From Hamiltosporidium tvaerminnensis (lineage: Eukaryota > Microsporidia > Dubosqiidae), in NCBI GenBank assembly GCA_022605425.2, contig CM061246.1:1854501-1918500 (forward strand): DNA of 64,000 nt, read 5' to 3'. How positions within the stretch are numbered: position 1 is the first letter of the stretch; every line of letters begins with the position of its first letter. The position numbers and the translations under genes are program-made. Below the pieces are notes generated by a model. That model ran no database searches, had not been told where the DNA came from, and saw nothing but the letters and a program-made list of their open reading frames with translations. Below are positions 20,930 through 32,759 of the stretch, piece by piece.

Positions 20930-23900
20930 AATTCTGGGTTAAAATATTTTTAACATTTTTATATGTTTTCTTCTACCTCTTTAACCACTATTGTCTCTTC
21001 TTCCAAATCCGACTCTTCATTTATGTTATTGGTCGGTTCCTCTAAAGTGGTTCCTCCTTGTGAAATAAAGGGTGTACTATTTTTTGGTTTAAAATTTTTT
21101 GCATCATCTTCCTCTCTCTTCTCTCCTTTTAAAGGGGGTGTTGGTTCCTCATGCATCTCTGATCTCATAATAACACCCATTGACGCTCTCTCCCAGCTCT
21201 CTTCGGCATTTAGTCCTGACTCAAGTCCTCTTCGTCGATCAAAGGAAATTGTTTCGACTGTTTTCTTAAGTACTATAGACTGAATGTATGCCTCTACATT
21301 CATGGGTATTTCTAGTCTTTTAAGATGAGATTTATAGTATTTTGTCACAATACCGTCCCAGTTCATCACATAAGGGATTATCTCAACACTACACTTGTAA
21401 ATAAGATCCAACTCATTGGCTAGCAGGTCATACTTCCTAAGTTTTTCACTTTCAACTATTTGAAGTGAATCTTAGGAAGTGAATCCTACTTCAATGAGTG
21501 TTATCTTATTCTTCTTCTTATCTAAAATAAATATGTCGGGTCTGTTATTCCGAATTGTAACATCAGTTTTTATTCTGGTGTCTACTCTTATCTCTGGATA
21601 CTCATTATCAAGAATTTCTTGAACTGAGTGACTCCTAATTCGTTTTGAAGACTTAAACTTATATCTATTGAAGAGAAATAAGTGTACGCATCTAACCACT
21701 TCATTATGCCGTCTGGTGTAGTCATGGTCTAGCATTTTTTCACATCGAGTTGCTAGATGATCTACTGTCTTACCAGACTTCCCGCAGTGTTGACACATAC
21801 CATCTGCTCTCCAGAATACATTTCTATCCTGGATATAGCAGAACACAGCTTCATTTCGTAGCCTAATATTCCCTCTCTTTAGCCATCTTGAAGAGTCACT
21901 AACACTTACAAGCTCATTTTTTCTTGCATTATATAACTTTGAATGGAGTTTTCGTTTTTCTATTTCGTTATATAGTTTTGCAAGTTGAGCTTCTTCTAAA
22001 CTTTTCTTAGTGACTTCTTCTACCAACCTTTACTTTACTTTTAAGAAGCCTTTTATTAGTGCAAGATGGATTTTATTATTATTCTCCACCTTGTGGATTG
22101 CTGCTCGTCTATTTGATATTTCTTTACTTTTTTCCAGACAATCCAAGAGTTGCAGAAGCATATGTTCGCTTCGCAACTCAACACTATGTAGGCCTCTTCC
22201 AAGTTCTGTTCTAGGAAGGTATAAACGCTCTTTACATCCTGGGCGGAGATGTATCTTATTCTTCACCAACACCGCACGCACTGCATCATCCAACTTAGAG
22301 AAGTCAGCTGGTTCAAGTCGAAGTACTCCTATGTGATAGTTGATTCACGATATCGCCTGTTGATTGATTGATTGCAGAAAATAAATTTTTTGCGTTTAAT
22401 CTAGTGTGACTCAGTCTTTCAACTCTTGCTATCAGTTTGCTCTGTACTTCTTCAAATGAGCTACGTGTTGGGATTCCTCTGCTATCTTCTATTATTCCTA
22501 AATATTTGTAAACACTAACACCTTCTAGAAGAGTAGCAGTATCTTCACAACACTTATCATTTGTGGCTGACTTCTCTTTGTTAATCTCTAACCCAATCAC
22601 CTCTAAAAATTCCTTTGCCTCGTCTGTCATAGCACTCAATGTCGAACTGTCTTTAGCAAGGAGCTTTAGATCATCAATAAACAAGAGATGATTAGTAGAA
22701 TGGGATTCTGCATCTGTTTGTACTGTCACTTTTGTGTATTTTTCATTAAGCTTTCGGCTTAATGGATCCATACACAACACAAATAACAAAGGTGACAAAC
22801 TATCTCCTTGTAGAATCCCTCTATCAATCTTCTTGCTCATGATTTTTTCAGGCCCTACTGATATATCAATTTTCCATTTTGATATAATTACCTTAATAAA
22901 TTTCAGGGTCCAATAAGGTAAATTAAGGTTTTCAATGCATTGAGTTAAATAAGCATGATCTATTGAATCATAAGCTTTTTTAACATCAATCCATGTTGCC
23001 TTAAGATTATTTCCATACTCTTTATTTAAGGCAATATTCAGTAGAGCCTGCTCTTTCGCTCCCTGCACACCTCTTACCGCCCCTATTTGGTTCTCTGCAA
23101 GCAACCCTCGCCTTTACACTTCAATTTGAACGACTTTCGTTACACACTTTGCTGTTAACTTATAGAGGTTGGACATACAAGTGATTGGCCTGTAGTCAGA
23201 GCCTCTTCGTGGAATTCCTTTCGGTATCAAATACGTAAGCCCGCAGTAAAACCAATCAGCTTGAGTTGTTCCTTCTAAACATATAACTTTCAAAATATCA
23301 TAAATATATTTGTGAAGAGTTGTAAGTTTCTTATTGAAAAAATTGTAAATACCATCAATTCGAGCAGCTTTACAATTAGGGAGCCAATTAATGATATTTA
23401 CAAATTCATCAAGTGAAGGAAACGTGGTCGGATGATTATCTGATACAAATGGAATCAAATAATTCTCGCTCGTGACTGTGTCATCATTTTTGTTCCAGAT
23501 TGTAGACTAAAAACTCACAATTTCATCACGACTAACCACATGCTCGGATTCCACACGCTCAGATAACCCACGATAAAATCGACCTCGGAAAAGCTCAAAC
23601 ATACGATTCTCTTTTCGGAATTGCTTCCTACTTTCATACATCGTAATTTTTTTCTCGTAAACATTCAAAGACACATTCTTCTTAACTAAAGCCTCAGAAA
23701 GATCAGTTACACTACTCAAGTTTAAATTAAACTCTCGCATGATTTTCTTAAGGCTCTTCGTTTCCGAAGTGGAGAGCTTTTCCTGCTTACGAGCCTTCTC
23801 GAGAAGATCTTTGGAAAGTACTAACTTAGAAATTTTACTTTCTATTTTTTCCTTCCAAGCGGATCTAGGCTTTTCTTTGCGTGTTGCCTCGTCATAGCAT

Positions 23901-24727
23901 ACCTGCGCAGCTTGCATGATATACGCGGCTTCCGTAATTGACTCAGGTACATGAGCTCCTGCATATTCACCGACTACTCGATTAATGAGATCCAGAACTT
24001 TACTATCAACCAACTCATTTGGATGTTTTCTAGTTCGGACCACCACGTTTCTAATTTCCTTCATCGAGATTTCTTTGATTTTACTCAAAAATTTATCTCT
24101 CGGGTTTATGTACTCCGTGGTGTCGGTCAAGGTGCATGTATCAGCGAGACAAGTGGCGATTCTACGTCGCTCTCCATTCTCTTCTGATTTTACTTCCTTT
24201 CCCATCTCACCTTGTGCCAATTTTTTTAACACTTCGAGAGTTTCAGTGCAGCTGAATTTCTCATTATAGTGCCTGTGAAGCTCTGTCCAGCCACTTCATG
24301 GCATTCTTTCAAACCTTGTCTGTACTGCAAAAAAAACAATTCGAGGCCATTCCTTCGGGTCGGCTGTTACGGAATCGAATATCGTCCGCAATGCCATTAG
24401 CCTGTTACCTTCCGGAATAGCTAGAGCACAGGGGCTTGTCATGTCGTACGATGGCTCGCACGCAGAGACTTCAACCGAAGAGGGAACTGGTGTATTAGGC
24501 GAAAGTAAGGTGTCAAGCCCACTATTTTGCATTTTACTGCATGTTTGGCTTGGTGGTTGAGGTGTTATTGTTGTGTAGGAGGAGGAAGGTAGGGGAATCG
24601 CCGGTGGGTGTAGCTTACATTTTTGTATCTCACTATCACTCTTTTTCACCTCATCAGCGTCGTTTGCAGCCTTTATTTTGGTATTTTTCGATATTTCGCT
24701 GCTAACATTTTTCTTTCTACCCATTAT
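20930..24727 (-). mobile_element. R2-like non-LTR retrotransposon (LINE), nearly full length (C1)
   Basis: A 3.8-kb LINE on the minus strand with one pol-type frame and a restriction-like endonuclease at the C terminus, which is the architecture of the R2/CRE group of site-preferring LINEs. The 3' end carries the family motif TTTTAACCCAGAATTATTTT at about 20930-20955. The 5' end is at or just before the ORF start at 24724 and lies directly against the LRR-like pseudogene. Less AT-rich than its surroundings, so it is a recent arrival compared with the relics C2-C5. The 3' tail past 20930 is AT-rich and its exact end is uncertain. Confidence 0.9.
20959..24724 (-). pseudogene. LINE reverse transcriptase/endonuclease ORF, inactivated
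   Basis: Starts MGRKKNVSSE at 24724. Order: Ser/Pro-rich N terminus; helical basic region (24232-23507); RT fingers with DYRPITCMSNLYKL near 23190; WIDVKKAYDSIDH with the first catalytic Asp; GILQGDSLSPLLFVLCMDPL; FIDDLKLLAK, the F-x-DD active site; thumb with RLYLPRTELGRGLHSVE; zinc knuckle C-x2-C-x8-H-x4-C (CQHCGKSGKTVDHLATRC) near 21780; restriction-like endonuclease RPDIFILDKKKNKITLIEVG near 21500; acidic C-terminal tail. In-frame stops at 24296 (TGA), 23507 (TAG), 23114 (TAA), 22030 and 21472 (TAA), and one frameshift near 22330, break it, so it is inactive, yet all catalytic residues remain. Close relatives elsewhere in the genome could be active. Confidence 0.9.
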
Positions 24728-24728
24728 C

Positions 24729-25453
24729 CTAATTTATAAAATCTAACTTATAATATTTTTTAACATTCTTAGCCCACGATATGTCTTTTATTATGCTGAT
24801 GGCTTCTTTAGAGAATTTAAATATTTCCAATATTTCAACCAGAACCATTTTAGATAGATCAATATATTTTGGTTGGTCAAGGTTTTGCAATTTCTTGGAT
24901 GTAAAATTCCTTTCTTTGATCGGAACGGAATTGAATATAATCGAACACCATATAAATCGAATTAAGTTTTTGAAGGAACTGTTCCTTTCAAACTTAAAAA
25001 TGTTTAAAATTTTTATAAACAGAAGATATTTTTCTTCATTTATATTATCGATCAAATAAGGAAATTCTAATATTGTTTTATAAAAGTAGAAAAATTCTTC
25101 AAAGGTAATAATATTTGCAGAAATATATAAGTTTTGATCGTTTTTCTCGCCAAATCTACTCTCTGTTGGAAACTTAAATGGAAAAGCATCCATGTCAATC
25201 ACAAATGTTTCTAGGAGTTTACAATTTGAAATTCGACAATATTTTTTATATTTGCCATCTAAAGAATCTAAACACAGGTAAGATTCTAAAATGATACTTT
25301 CTGATGTCAAAGCCTTGTCAGCATTTTTCTCAAAAAAATAAGATTTAATGTCTTCTGAGTAATTATAAATCTCAAAGTTAATATAATCAACAATGAACCA
25401 AAATATAGGTTTGTGTTTATAAGAAATTGCATCAAAGATCCGATATTAAACAT
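24729..25453 (-). pseudogene. broken paralogue of the LRR-like gene at 1-1108
   Basis: Reading from an ATG at 25453 (MFNIGSLMQFL) a frameshift within about 40 bases leads into a long open frame that runs to a TAG at 24729. This frame has no ATG of its own. Hydrophobic start KPIFWFIVDYINFE parallels KPLIFVFIDHSSER of the 1-1108 protein. The block EEFFYFYKTILEFPYLI ... FKNLIRFIWCSIIF parallels FLIFYEFIISYYF ... LRNAVKNIWCSLM. The copy then stops about 70 residues later, while the 1-1108 protein goes on for at least 200 more. The LINE begins right at this point, so insertion probably truncated it. The single frameshift could also be an assembly error. Confidence 0.65.
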
Positions 25454-26714
25454 ATTTAAGGGAAACGAGATATTAATTATATAGAGATGATGTTATACAT
25501 TATCATAAAAAATTTAATATAAATGCATAAAGATTTGGTCTTGGAAATTTTATCTATATTTTGTTGCGATAAAAAAAAAGAATTTTTTTTCAAATTTTGA
25601 ACTATTTTAATTTAAATTTATTAACTTAATAAATTAAAGAATTCAATTTCTAATATGGTTTTTAATTAGTTTAACTGAACATTATTTTTGATGTTGTTCG
25701 ATTTTAGTAACTCTTGATCTAACAAATAATTTTTAAACATTATGCGAATAATTAACAACTAAAGTTTTGATATCAAGTATTTTTGTCAATATTTGAAATG
25801 TAAAATGTTTCTATGTTATCATACTAAACACCAATGATTCTTAATTGAAAAAAAAACGTACCACTGTTAATAAATAAATAAGCATTGCTAGATAGCATAT
25901 AATGAATTTTAAATTACAGATAAAATACCAAAAAAAGCTTTGCATCATATTAAATTTTATGGCGAAATAATAATACGTATTAATTTAAGAATTTATGTTT
26001 TAAACTATAAAATATCTGTATTTGCAATTCGTAATTTTCTTTGTAATGCATAGAGTATTTCGTAGTTATGGCGCATAATTTAATATTCTAACTGTCAAAA
26101 TAAATAAACAAGCTATAGAAACGTATTTCCGATCGAGAAGAAATCTTATTTCATTTCAGTCTTCAATAAGCTTAGTCTTTGTCCGAACAAAAATCATTTG
26201 GTATGTATTTCGTGATCTATAGCTATTTGATAATAAAAAAAAGGTTATCATTCTCGTTTATATATGCACCTTGCTTGTTTGGTTTAAATTCGCAGCTTTC
26301 TGCCCGTTACCCTGGCCGATTCATTTATCATTGACATGTTTTAGAATTAATTCACACTATATATAAGCTAATACAATCCAAAACCGATTTTTAATCTACT
26401 GATACACAAAACGAACAAAACCGGTATTACCAATTAATGATGGCTATATTGATGACCTTTTTCTGAAATAGAAATCTGATAACTATGAATTAAAGATTTT
26501 ACAAGAGCAAAAACTTCTTTGAATATTTTGCGCTAAAATTGTGGACTTGAAAGGCCTAGAATAGATATATCTTATGTTGGTTTTGATTGAAACGGAGTCA
26601 CAAATATGCTAGATTATTCGCAAGATCTATGGAAAAGAACATAATAATGCTGTATGTATATGTGGCTTTGCAAAACAAGTTTATAAAATTTGGTAAGATT
26701 AGAGCAAAAAAAAC
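25454..26714. other. gene-free AT-rich stretch
   Basis: No gene or recognised repeat seen. Confidence 0.4.
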
Positions 26715-27035
26715 ATTTTTATTATTGATTCATTCATCCTCGGCACTGTAGCCCTACAGGAGCCCTGGCTTACCTCAGTAATACCGCCGACCGGTTTTTT
26801 TCTGGTAAATTTGTTTACTTTTTTGGGTTTCGTAACAAGGAGGTTCTAAATGGTGGGTTGTAAACCCTACGCCCAACCTGGAGAACCAGTTCTTTTTAGT
26901 CGCTTCTTCGACAGACAGTTAATTCACCAAGCCAATTCTGTACCCAGCATGGTGGGAAGGGGGGAGGGATCGAACATGGCTCTTCAGAATTGAATTTCGA
27001 TATCCGCATCACTAGACCAGTGGCACAGGGTCTTT
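26715..27035 (-). mobile_element. tRNA-derived SINE, best-preserved copy (A2)
   Basis: Read on the minus strand from ~27035. The head has a Pol III box A (TGGTCTAGTGAT at 27019-27008) and a perfect box B (GTTCGATCC at 26975-26967), start-to-start 44 bases as in tRNA genes. The head resembles tRNA-Glu/Asp (GGTCTAGTG...GGATATCG). A ~220-base body follows with GGTACAGAATTGGCTTGG, AGCGACTAAAAAGAACTGG, TTGTTACGAAACCC, GGCGGTATTACTG and GAGGATGAATGAATC at the 3' end. The body is shared with three other copies in the window. No coding capacity. Exact ends and target duplication not settled. Confidence 0.75.
26967..27019 (-). promoter_or_regulatory. internal Pol III promoter (box A and box B) of SINE A2
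   Basis: Box A TGGTCTAGTGAT at 27019-27008 and box B GTTCGATCC at 26975-26967 on the minus strand, with tRNA-like spacing. Together they form a type 2 RNA polymerase III promoter. Confidence 0.7.
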
Positions 27036-30000
27036 ATATTCATCTCTATAAAAAACACGATAGATTATCGGTATTAGCCCAAAACTTCAGGATAACAAAA
27101 GAAGTAAGACGCTGTTAAAAATAACCCGAATATTGATATATAAATTTCATAAAAACATGATTATGGTGTCATAGCTTATTACCATTTATACAATCGAGTA
27201 ATTTCTTAACTTGGCTCATTTCGAAATGTTTATTGGTCTAAAAAAGTATGAAAACGATTACAGTATTCCGATGAAATTCATGACTCTTTAATTCGTTCAT
27301 AAATTCTTATAAAATCAATAACAATATGTGGAAATATAAAATGAAACACTTCCAAACGTTAAATGGTGCAAATAAATGGTTACACACATTATTAAACAAC
27401 ATTTCTAGATTTTAGTATGTAATTGAATTGCATTAATAAATATATTTCTTTTTTTTTAAGTAAAAATGAATGTAATAATATTATAGAATTTCTTTTAAGT
27501 TTTTTACAGATAGATAAACAATTCTATAGTAGAACCAATGTTTAAAGCTTTTTCGGCATGAACATATTATTATTCTTGATAATCGTTGAATAAAACAACT
27601 AAACTTCAAATAGTATCATTAAATTTCATACCGGGCAAAATTAATAGATTTTTCATAAAAATGACTAAGAATAGATACAATACACGAATTACCTTTTACA
27701 ACATATTGTTAAAAATAACAGTTTTTGCAGACACAGAAATCAATTCACATGAAAATTTTCTACACAGAAAAAAGACTGAATGGAATAAAAATAGGCGATA
27801 AAGTGAACAGAATAGACATATATATAATGCCGAACTGAACCTTTAAAAAATTAAACGTAAATAAAAAAGAAGAGGAAAATATGCAGTTTAAAAATGAACC
27901 TAGGTTTTATTAGAAAACTTCTCAAGAGTGAAAATAATTCTGATTTGAAAGACCAAGCAAATATGTGAGCAAAAGATGTGGAGAAGGTATAAAAACCTAC
28001 TTTACAATATTATGAAAGTATAACTCAATTAAGAAGTTTAAAATGATAAATCTACTTTGTTTTTTTTATGAATATAAAATTAAGTTCGTTTCACGACCTT
28101 ACCAGCTAGTATATTTTAATAAATTATCTTATTGAAAATAAAAATATCATTAATAGCATATTGAGACTTATCGGTGTATTTAAGAACATCTAAGATTTAA
28201 TATAAAAAATGATTCGGTTTTGATAAATTCTTAATTCAAATTTATTATTTATTGTGTAATAATCCAAAGCAGAAATATATGCTGAAAAGCGGTTCAATGT
28301 AACTCTCAAAATAATGAAAATTCTAAGAAAATAGTATTGAATAATATAACACAGTGACGAGGAACTGTTGTTTAAAATACGCTAAATATAATATGATGCT
28401 TATTCGGAAGAAAAACATTAGGTTAAATTTCTAAATTCTTACTTTGATTGTATTTTAAATAATGTATTTAACTATACAATTTTCCAAAATTTATTTAGAA
28501 AAAAATTCAATACCGGCGCTTCAAATATTTCAGGATTCTTACTCTTTTCTTTCAAAAAGCAATCTTTAATTCAGTAGCGAAACCAAATTTCAAAGGTAAA
28601 CCAATAAGGAATTATTGCGGATTTCAGAATAGTTTAATTGTGTTATTTGCTTTAATTGTATTTTTTTATGTATGTGTATAAAGCTCAATTCAGAGGACTC
28701 TGATATTGTATTAAGATCAAATGATTGTGTCTAAAATTATTGTTTCGAAAATCTAGGAAATATATATGACTTTGCAAAATTAAAATAGACAAATATGTAA
28801 AGTATAATATTGAGCAAAACATAATATCAAGTGAAAAAAATTTCTCTTTTCATAATGATCAACGCTTATGAGTTAAATTTTGCAGTTTCTAAAGTATCGA
28901 ATTATATTCTTTAGATTTGTAATTTTCTACAGTCTAAATCGTCACTGTAAAGTCTAATGTTGAAAAAATTTATATATTCGTCTATTCGAATTAAAATATG
29001 TAATGTACAAGAAATATTTGCAAATATATTTGCAATAATAAGAGTTATATTCCATATTAAAATCAGTTATATATACTCGAAAAATGATCGAGACAACGCT
29101 ACAAACCCATAAGCTTTTTATAATTTGTTTTAAACCATGGATAATAATCAAAATCTCATAACTTATTTACGGTTGTGTCAAATATTATCTTTAGATGTAG
29201 TTTGATAAATTTCTACCTAAAAATTTTTACTGATATTCTACTTATTAATACGATTTTTCTTCAAAAAGGTAAAGGTCAATCATTTTAGCAAAAACATAAT
29301 ATTGGTACTCAAAAAGCAAGAAATTCTCATTAGTTTGATCAAATAATAGATTAAGAAACATTATAAACCCGCAAATTTTTATGAATATAATACAAATACA
29401 ACTGTAGAAAGACACAAACAGCACAATATAATATATTTAGTAAATTCAATTATTTAAATGTAAAAATAAAATACGAAACTTGATTTTGTTTCAAAATTTG
29501 AAACATTAATGGTAGATTGAGGATTCAAAAACGGATCAGCATAAAGAAAGTCACTTACCACATTTGGTATTAAACTATTATCGATATAGTATTATTATTA
29601 TCTGATAGTATGATATATAATTTTGAAATTTAAATTGCTATATAAATAATATGGATATCATTAAAACACCAAACCTCGAATTATATTTTATTTATTCTAT
29701 AGGAAGGAAATTAGTTTTTAAAGATTTTTTTAAATATCTTACTTCATATTAAACATAAGAAATATAGTACCCATCCAATATTTGTTAAGTAAATCATATA
29801 TTTATAAATTTACTTAACAAATATTATTTCTAGATATATATAAGATATTAATTTACAGTATATTAAAATTTCAATATGCTTTCTATATTATATTTTCTTT
29901 TTTCTTTTAGATTAAATTTTTATGGATACGCGGTAGAAATAAAAAAAATCGAGCTACAATATTTTCGAATCAATTAGTAAAAATTTATGCCATCTTAAAT

Positions 30001-30744
30001 TTACGAAAAATATTAAATAAATCACTTATGAATTTAAATGAAAATTTATTTAAAAAATTGATTCATAATATATGTAATTTTATATGTACAAAAATATATG
30101 GAAATAAAGGATTGAAGATATAACATCTTTAATAAGTTTCTATTAAATAAGTGCATCAATCGTTTCATTTTTATTTATGGGGAAAAAACGCAAAAAAAAC
30201 TTGTGACCGACCTTTGACTGATTTACGTTTAGAAACAAATCAAGGAAGGCCATCAAAATTGATATTTTACATTATATATTTTTTAAATTTTAAAAAAAAA
30301 ATAATTACTGTGGTTCGTATTACGCAAATAAAGCAAATAATAATTTATAAAGTAAATTACTTTCCATTTAAATCTAATTCATATTATTCCAATCAAAAGT
30401 TCTGATTTTTTAACGGAAAACCCCAACATTTAAAAAAATATCTGCAGAATTTTGATAGATTCAAAATTTATAATGGACTGATCGGTCAAAAGAAAAAGAC
30501 TTTGAGCACACAATCATATATTAATACGATAAAAAACGATCAATCAGTTTTGTTCATTATAAAATGCCCAAAATACGTCGATTTATTGCACTTATTGAGT
30601 GTTTCTCTTGAATAGAACTCTTTATGCGTTTTCAGAAGTATTTAATCTATTAAAAAAAATAATAAGTCTTCAGCTATTCAGATATATATTCTGAAAGATC
30701 TTTTAATTCGTACAAGTTTGATTATAATTAATCCTTATTTGAAA
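27036..30744. other. 3.7 kb without a recognised gene
   Basis: Small open frames exist (27586-27801 plus, 28954-29151 minus, 30151-30405 plus) but none shows homology, a CCC signal or convincing composition. I take them as chance. At 29780-29825 there is a near-palindrome, ATTTGTTAAGTAAAT ... ATTTACTTAACAAAT. Confidence 0.45.
29780..29825. repeat. short inverted repeat
   Basis: ATTTGTTAAGTAAAT and ATTTACTTAACAAAT form 15-base perfect arms separated by about 15 bases. Could be a hairpin or a tiny foldback element. Confidence 0.6.
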
Positions 30745-31463
30745 AACATCAAATCATAATAATATAGTGGCATGCGTTACATTGTTTTTCATATCATTAA
30801 CGCAATTCTGGGTTTAACATGAACAACTGGTTCCTAAACTCCATCGGTACTATCTTCGATACCTACGTTCCTAACCCTTTCATCGTTCAAGTATGTAGAA
30901 TTTAATTGACGGGTAAGAACATTACCTAGAGTTTGTTAATGTTTATTGCATGGAGTGTGATCTTAGGCCCAACCCATCTTTGGCTTTCCTGAAACTGTGC
31001 AGCATTCTCACTTACTTTACACTTTCCAAACCTAATAAACTTTGGCTAATATGTATATCGGAGACCTACAGGATCTTCACCAAGATAGTGCAATAGCATA
31101 CTAACAGATATAACATTCTATTTAACTTTCCTGCTTTTATATAGCTTTATTTTCGTATTTCAGACCCAAATTCTTTAAACCCGTATGATTATAGGTAGGT
31201 TATCCTGTCTTACACTGTAATTACTAAAAGTTTAGATGAACTCGCAATCTTGTTACTAAAAAACTACAAAATACATTCTCAGAAAAGGTTTCGCCGTTCT
31301 AAAGACATGATTCTTTTCAAACAAACTCTCATGCTGCAACCGAAAATTTACTCTGGTTTTTTTCCTACTAAAAATTCAAATAATAATCTTTAAACTTATT
31401 TCGTGCCTTCGTTGCAGAGCAAAAAATTGATATTGTGGTTATTCTCCCTCGACCTGTAATTTA
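30745..31463 (-). repeat. dispersed repeat family B, near full-length copy (B1)
   Basis: Element reads on the minus strand. Shared blocks on the plus strand: ATAGTGGCATGCGTTACATT, CATTAACGCAATTCTGGG, AACAACTGGTTCCTAAACTC, GCAGCATTCTCACTTACTTT, CTAATATGTATATCGGAG, AAAAGGTTTCGCCGTTC and GTGGTTATTCTCCCTC (the 5' end of the element). Confidence 0.8.
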
Positions 31464-31479
31464 TTAGCACGTATCAAAT

Positions 31480-31960
31480 TTTATTTGATGAAATTCAGGG
31501 TTAAGTTTTTCCCATCTATTTTCTCACATTAATCTTCTCTCCTGCATCTGACTTCCGTTAAATTTATTTTGATTTCACTACTAGAGTTCCGCAGTATAAA
31601 ACAGAAGGTAAGTTAATTTTTTGTGTTTACTTCTTAGACCATCTTCTTTATTATTTTCTCTCTTTGAGAAAGTGTTGATCCTTGTGTATTTCAGCTTCTT
31701 ATAATAACCATGTATAATTATCTCAACTCTCTTACCATTTGATCCTGACTCAATTCCCTTTCGTCCATCAAAGGAAATTTTTTTGACTGTTTTTAAAGTT
31801 ATATAGACCAAGCGCAAGTATCTACATTCATCAGCATTGGAATTCTTCCTAAGTATGTTGTATAGTTTTTTTGATAAAAAAGTCATAGATTTTACATGAA
31901 TGATTATCTCGGCACCACATTTACAAATTAGTACTAATTCATAAGACAAGAATATAAATT
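31480..31960 (-). mobile_element. LINE 3'-terminal fragment (C4)
   Basis: The minus-strand frame 31949-31581 (122 codons) reads YELVLICKCGAEIIIHVKSM, then TLKTVKKISFDGRKGIESGS, parallel to NELDLIYKCSVEIIPYVMNW and VLKKTVETISFDRRRGLESG of C1. The 3' motif is still visible near 31490 (plus strand GAAATTCAGGGTTAAG). 5'-truncated copy lying directly beside repeat B1. Confidence 0.8.
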
Positions 31961-32759
31961 TTCGTTAATAGTTTATTCAGGATTTAAAGGTTGGGGGTTT
32001 TATCATATGCTTCGCATTAGATTTTTCATTTTATCTAAAAATTCTTATATAAAAAAATTTTCATCTAATTATCCATCAAATACAATAGATGAAGTGCTTA
32101 TTATGCAGTTATTTGTTCTGCTAATACAGTTTTCGACTGATTTTTTGTAATCGGTGCTTATTATTTCTAAATATTTTGTGTACAAAAGAGATTGATGCTA
32201 TCTCTCAAATAATAGTAGTTTATACAGTAAAATTGTCTAAAAATTATATATTTTTCAATACAATGTATGCTATGAAATTAATGATTCTTCTTGTATCTCT
32301 GCAAACCTTTCTATAGGTTTCAACAAGATTTTAGCGACTTGAAAATATGTTATAAAACTATATTTTCAAGTGAAATCGGATTATATAGATTGAATTTTTA
32401 TTTAGCTTATTTTTTGATAGCTGTTTTAATATATTTATGATGATTTACAAGAATATCATTAAGATACTTCTTGAAGAATTATCTAAAATTTTATTTACAC
32501 ATGAGATTCAAGTTTATTGCCAGCTTTTTATACATCTACTTTTTATTTTACGCCTCTGTAGCGAATCTTTCAATAAATTCATATTCAAAAAGTGTCTTCT
32601 TGAAAATTTCCATTAGAATTAAACTGATATTTACATTTGTGTAAAAATTTTCCATCATATGCGCAACAATAATTTAAATGCATATTTAGAAATCTTATTG
32701 CACTGCTTAACTTCTCCTTTATATGAAAAATCTGAATTTATATCTATTTTATATAAATA
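31961..32759. other. AT-rich stretch between LINE fragment and repeat B2
   Basis: No gene seen. Confidence 0.4.
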
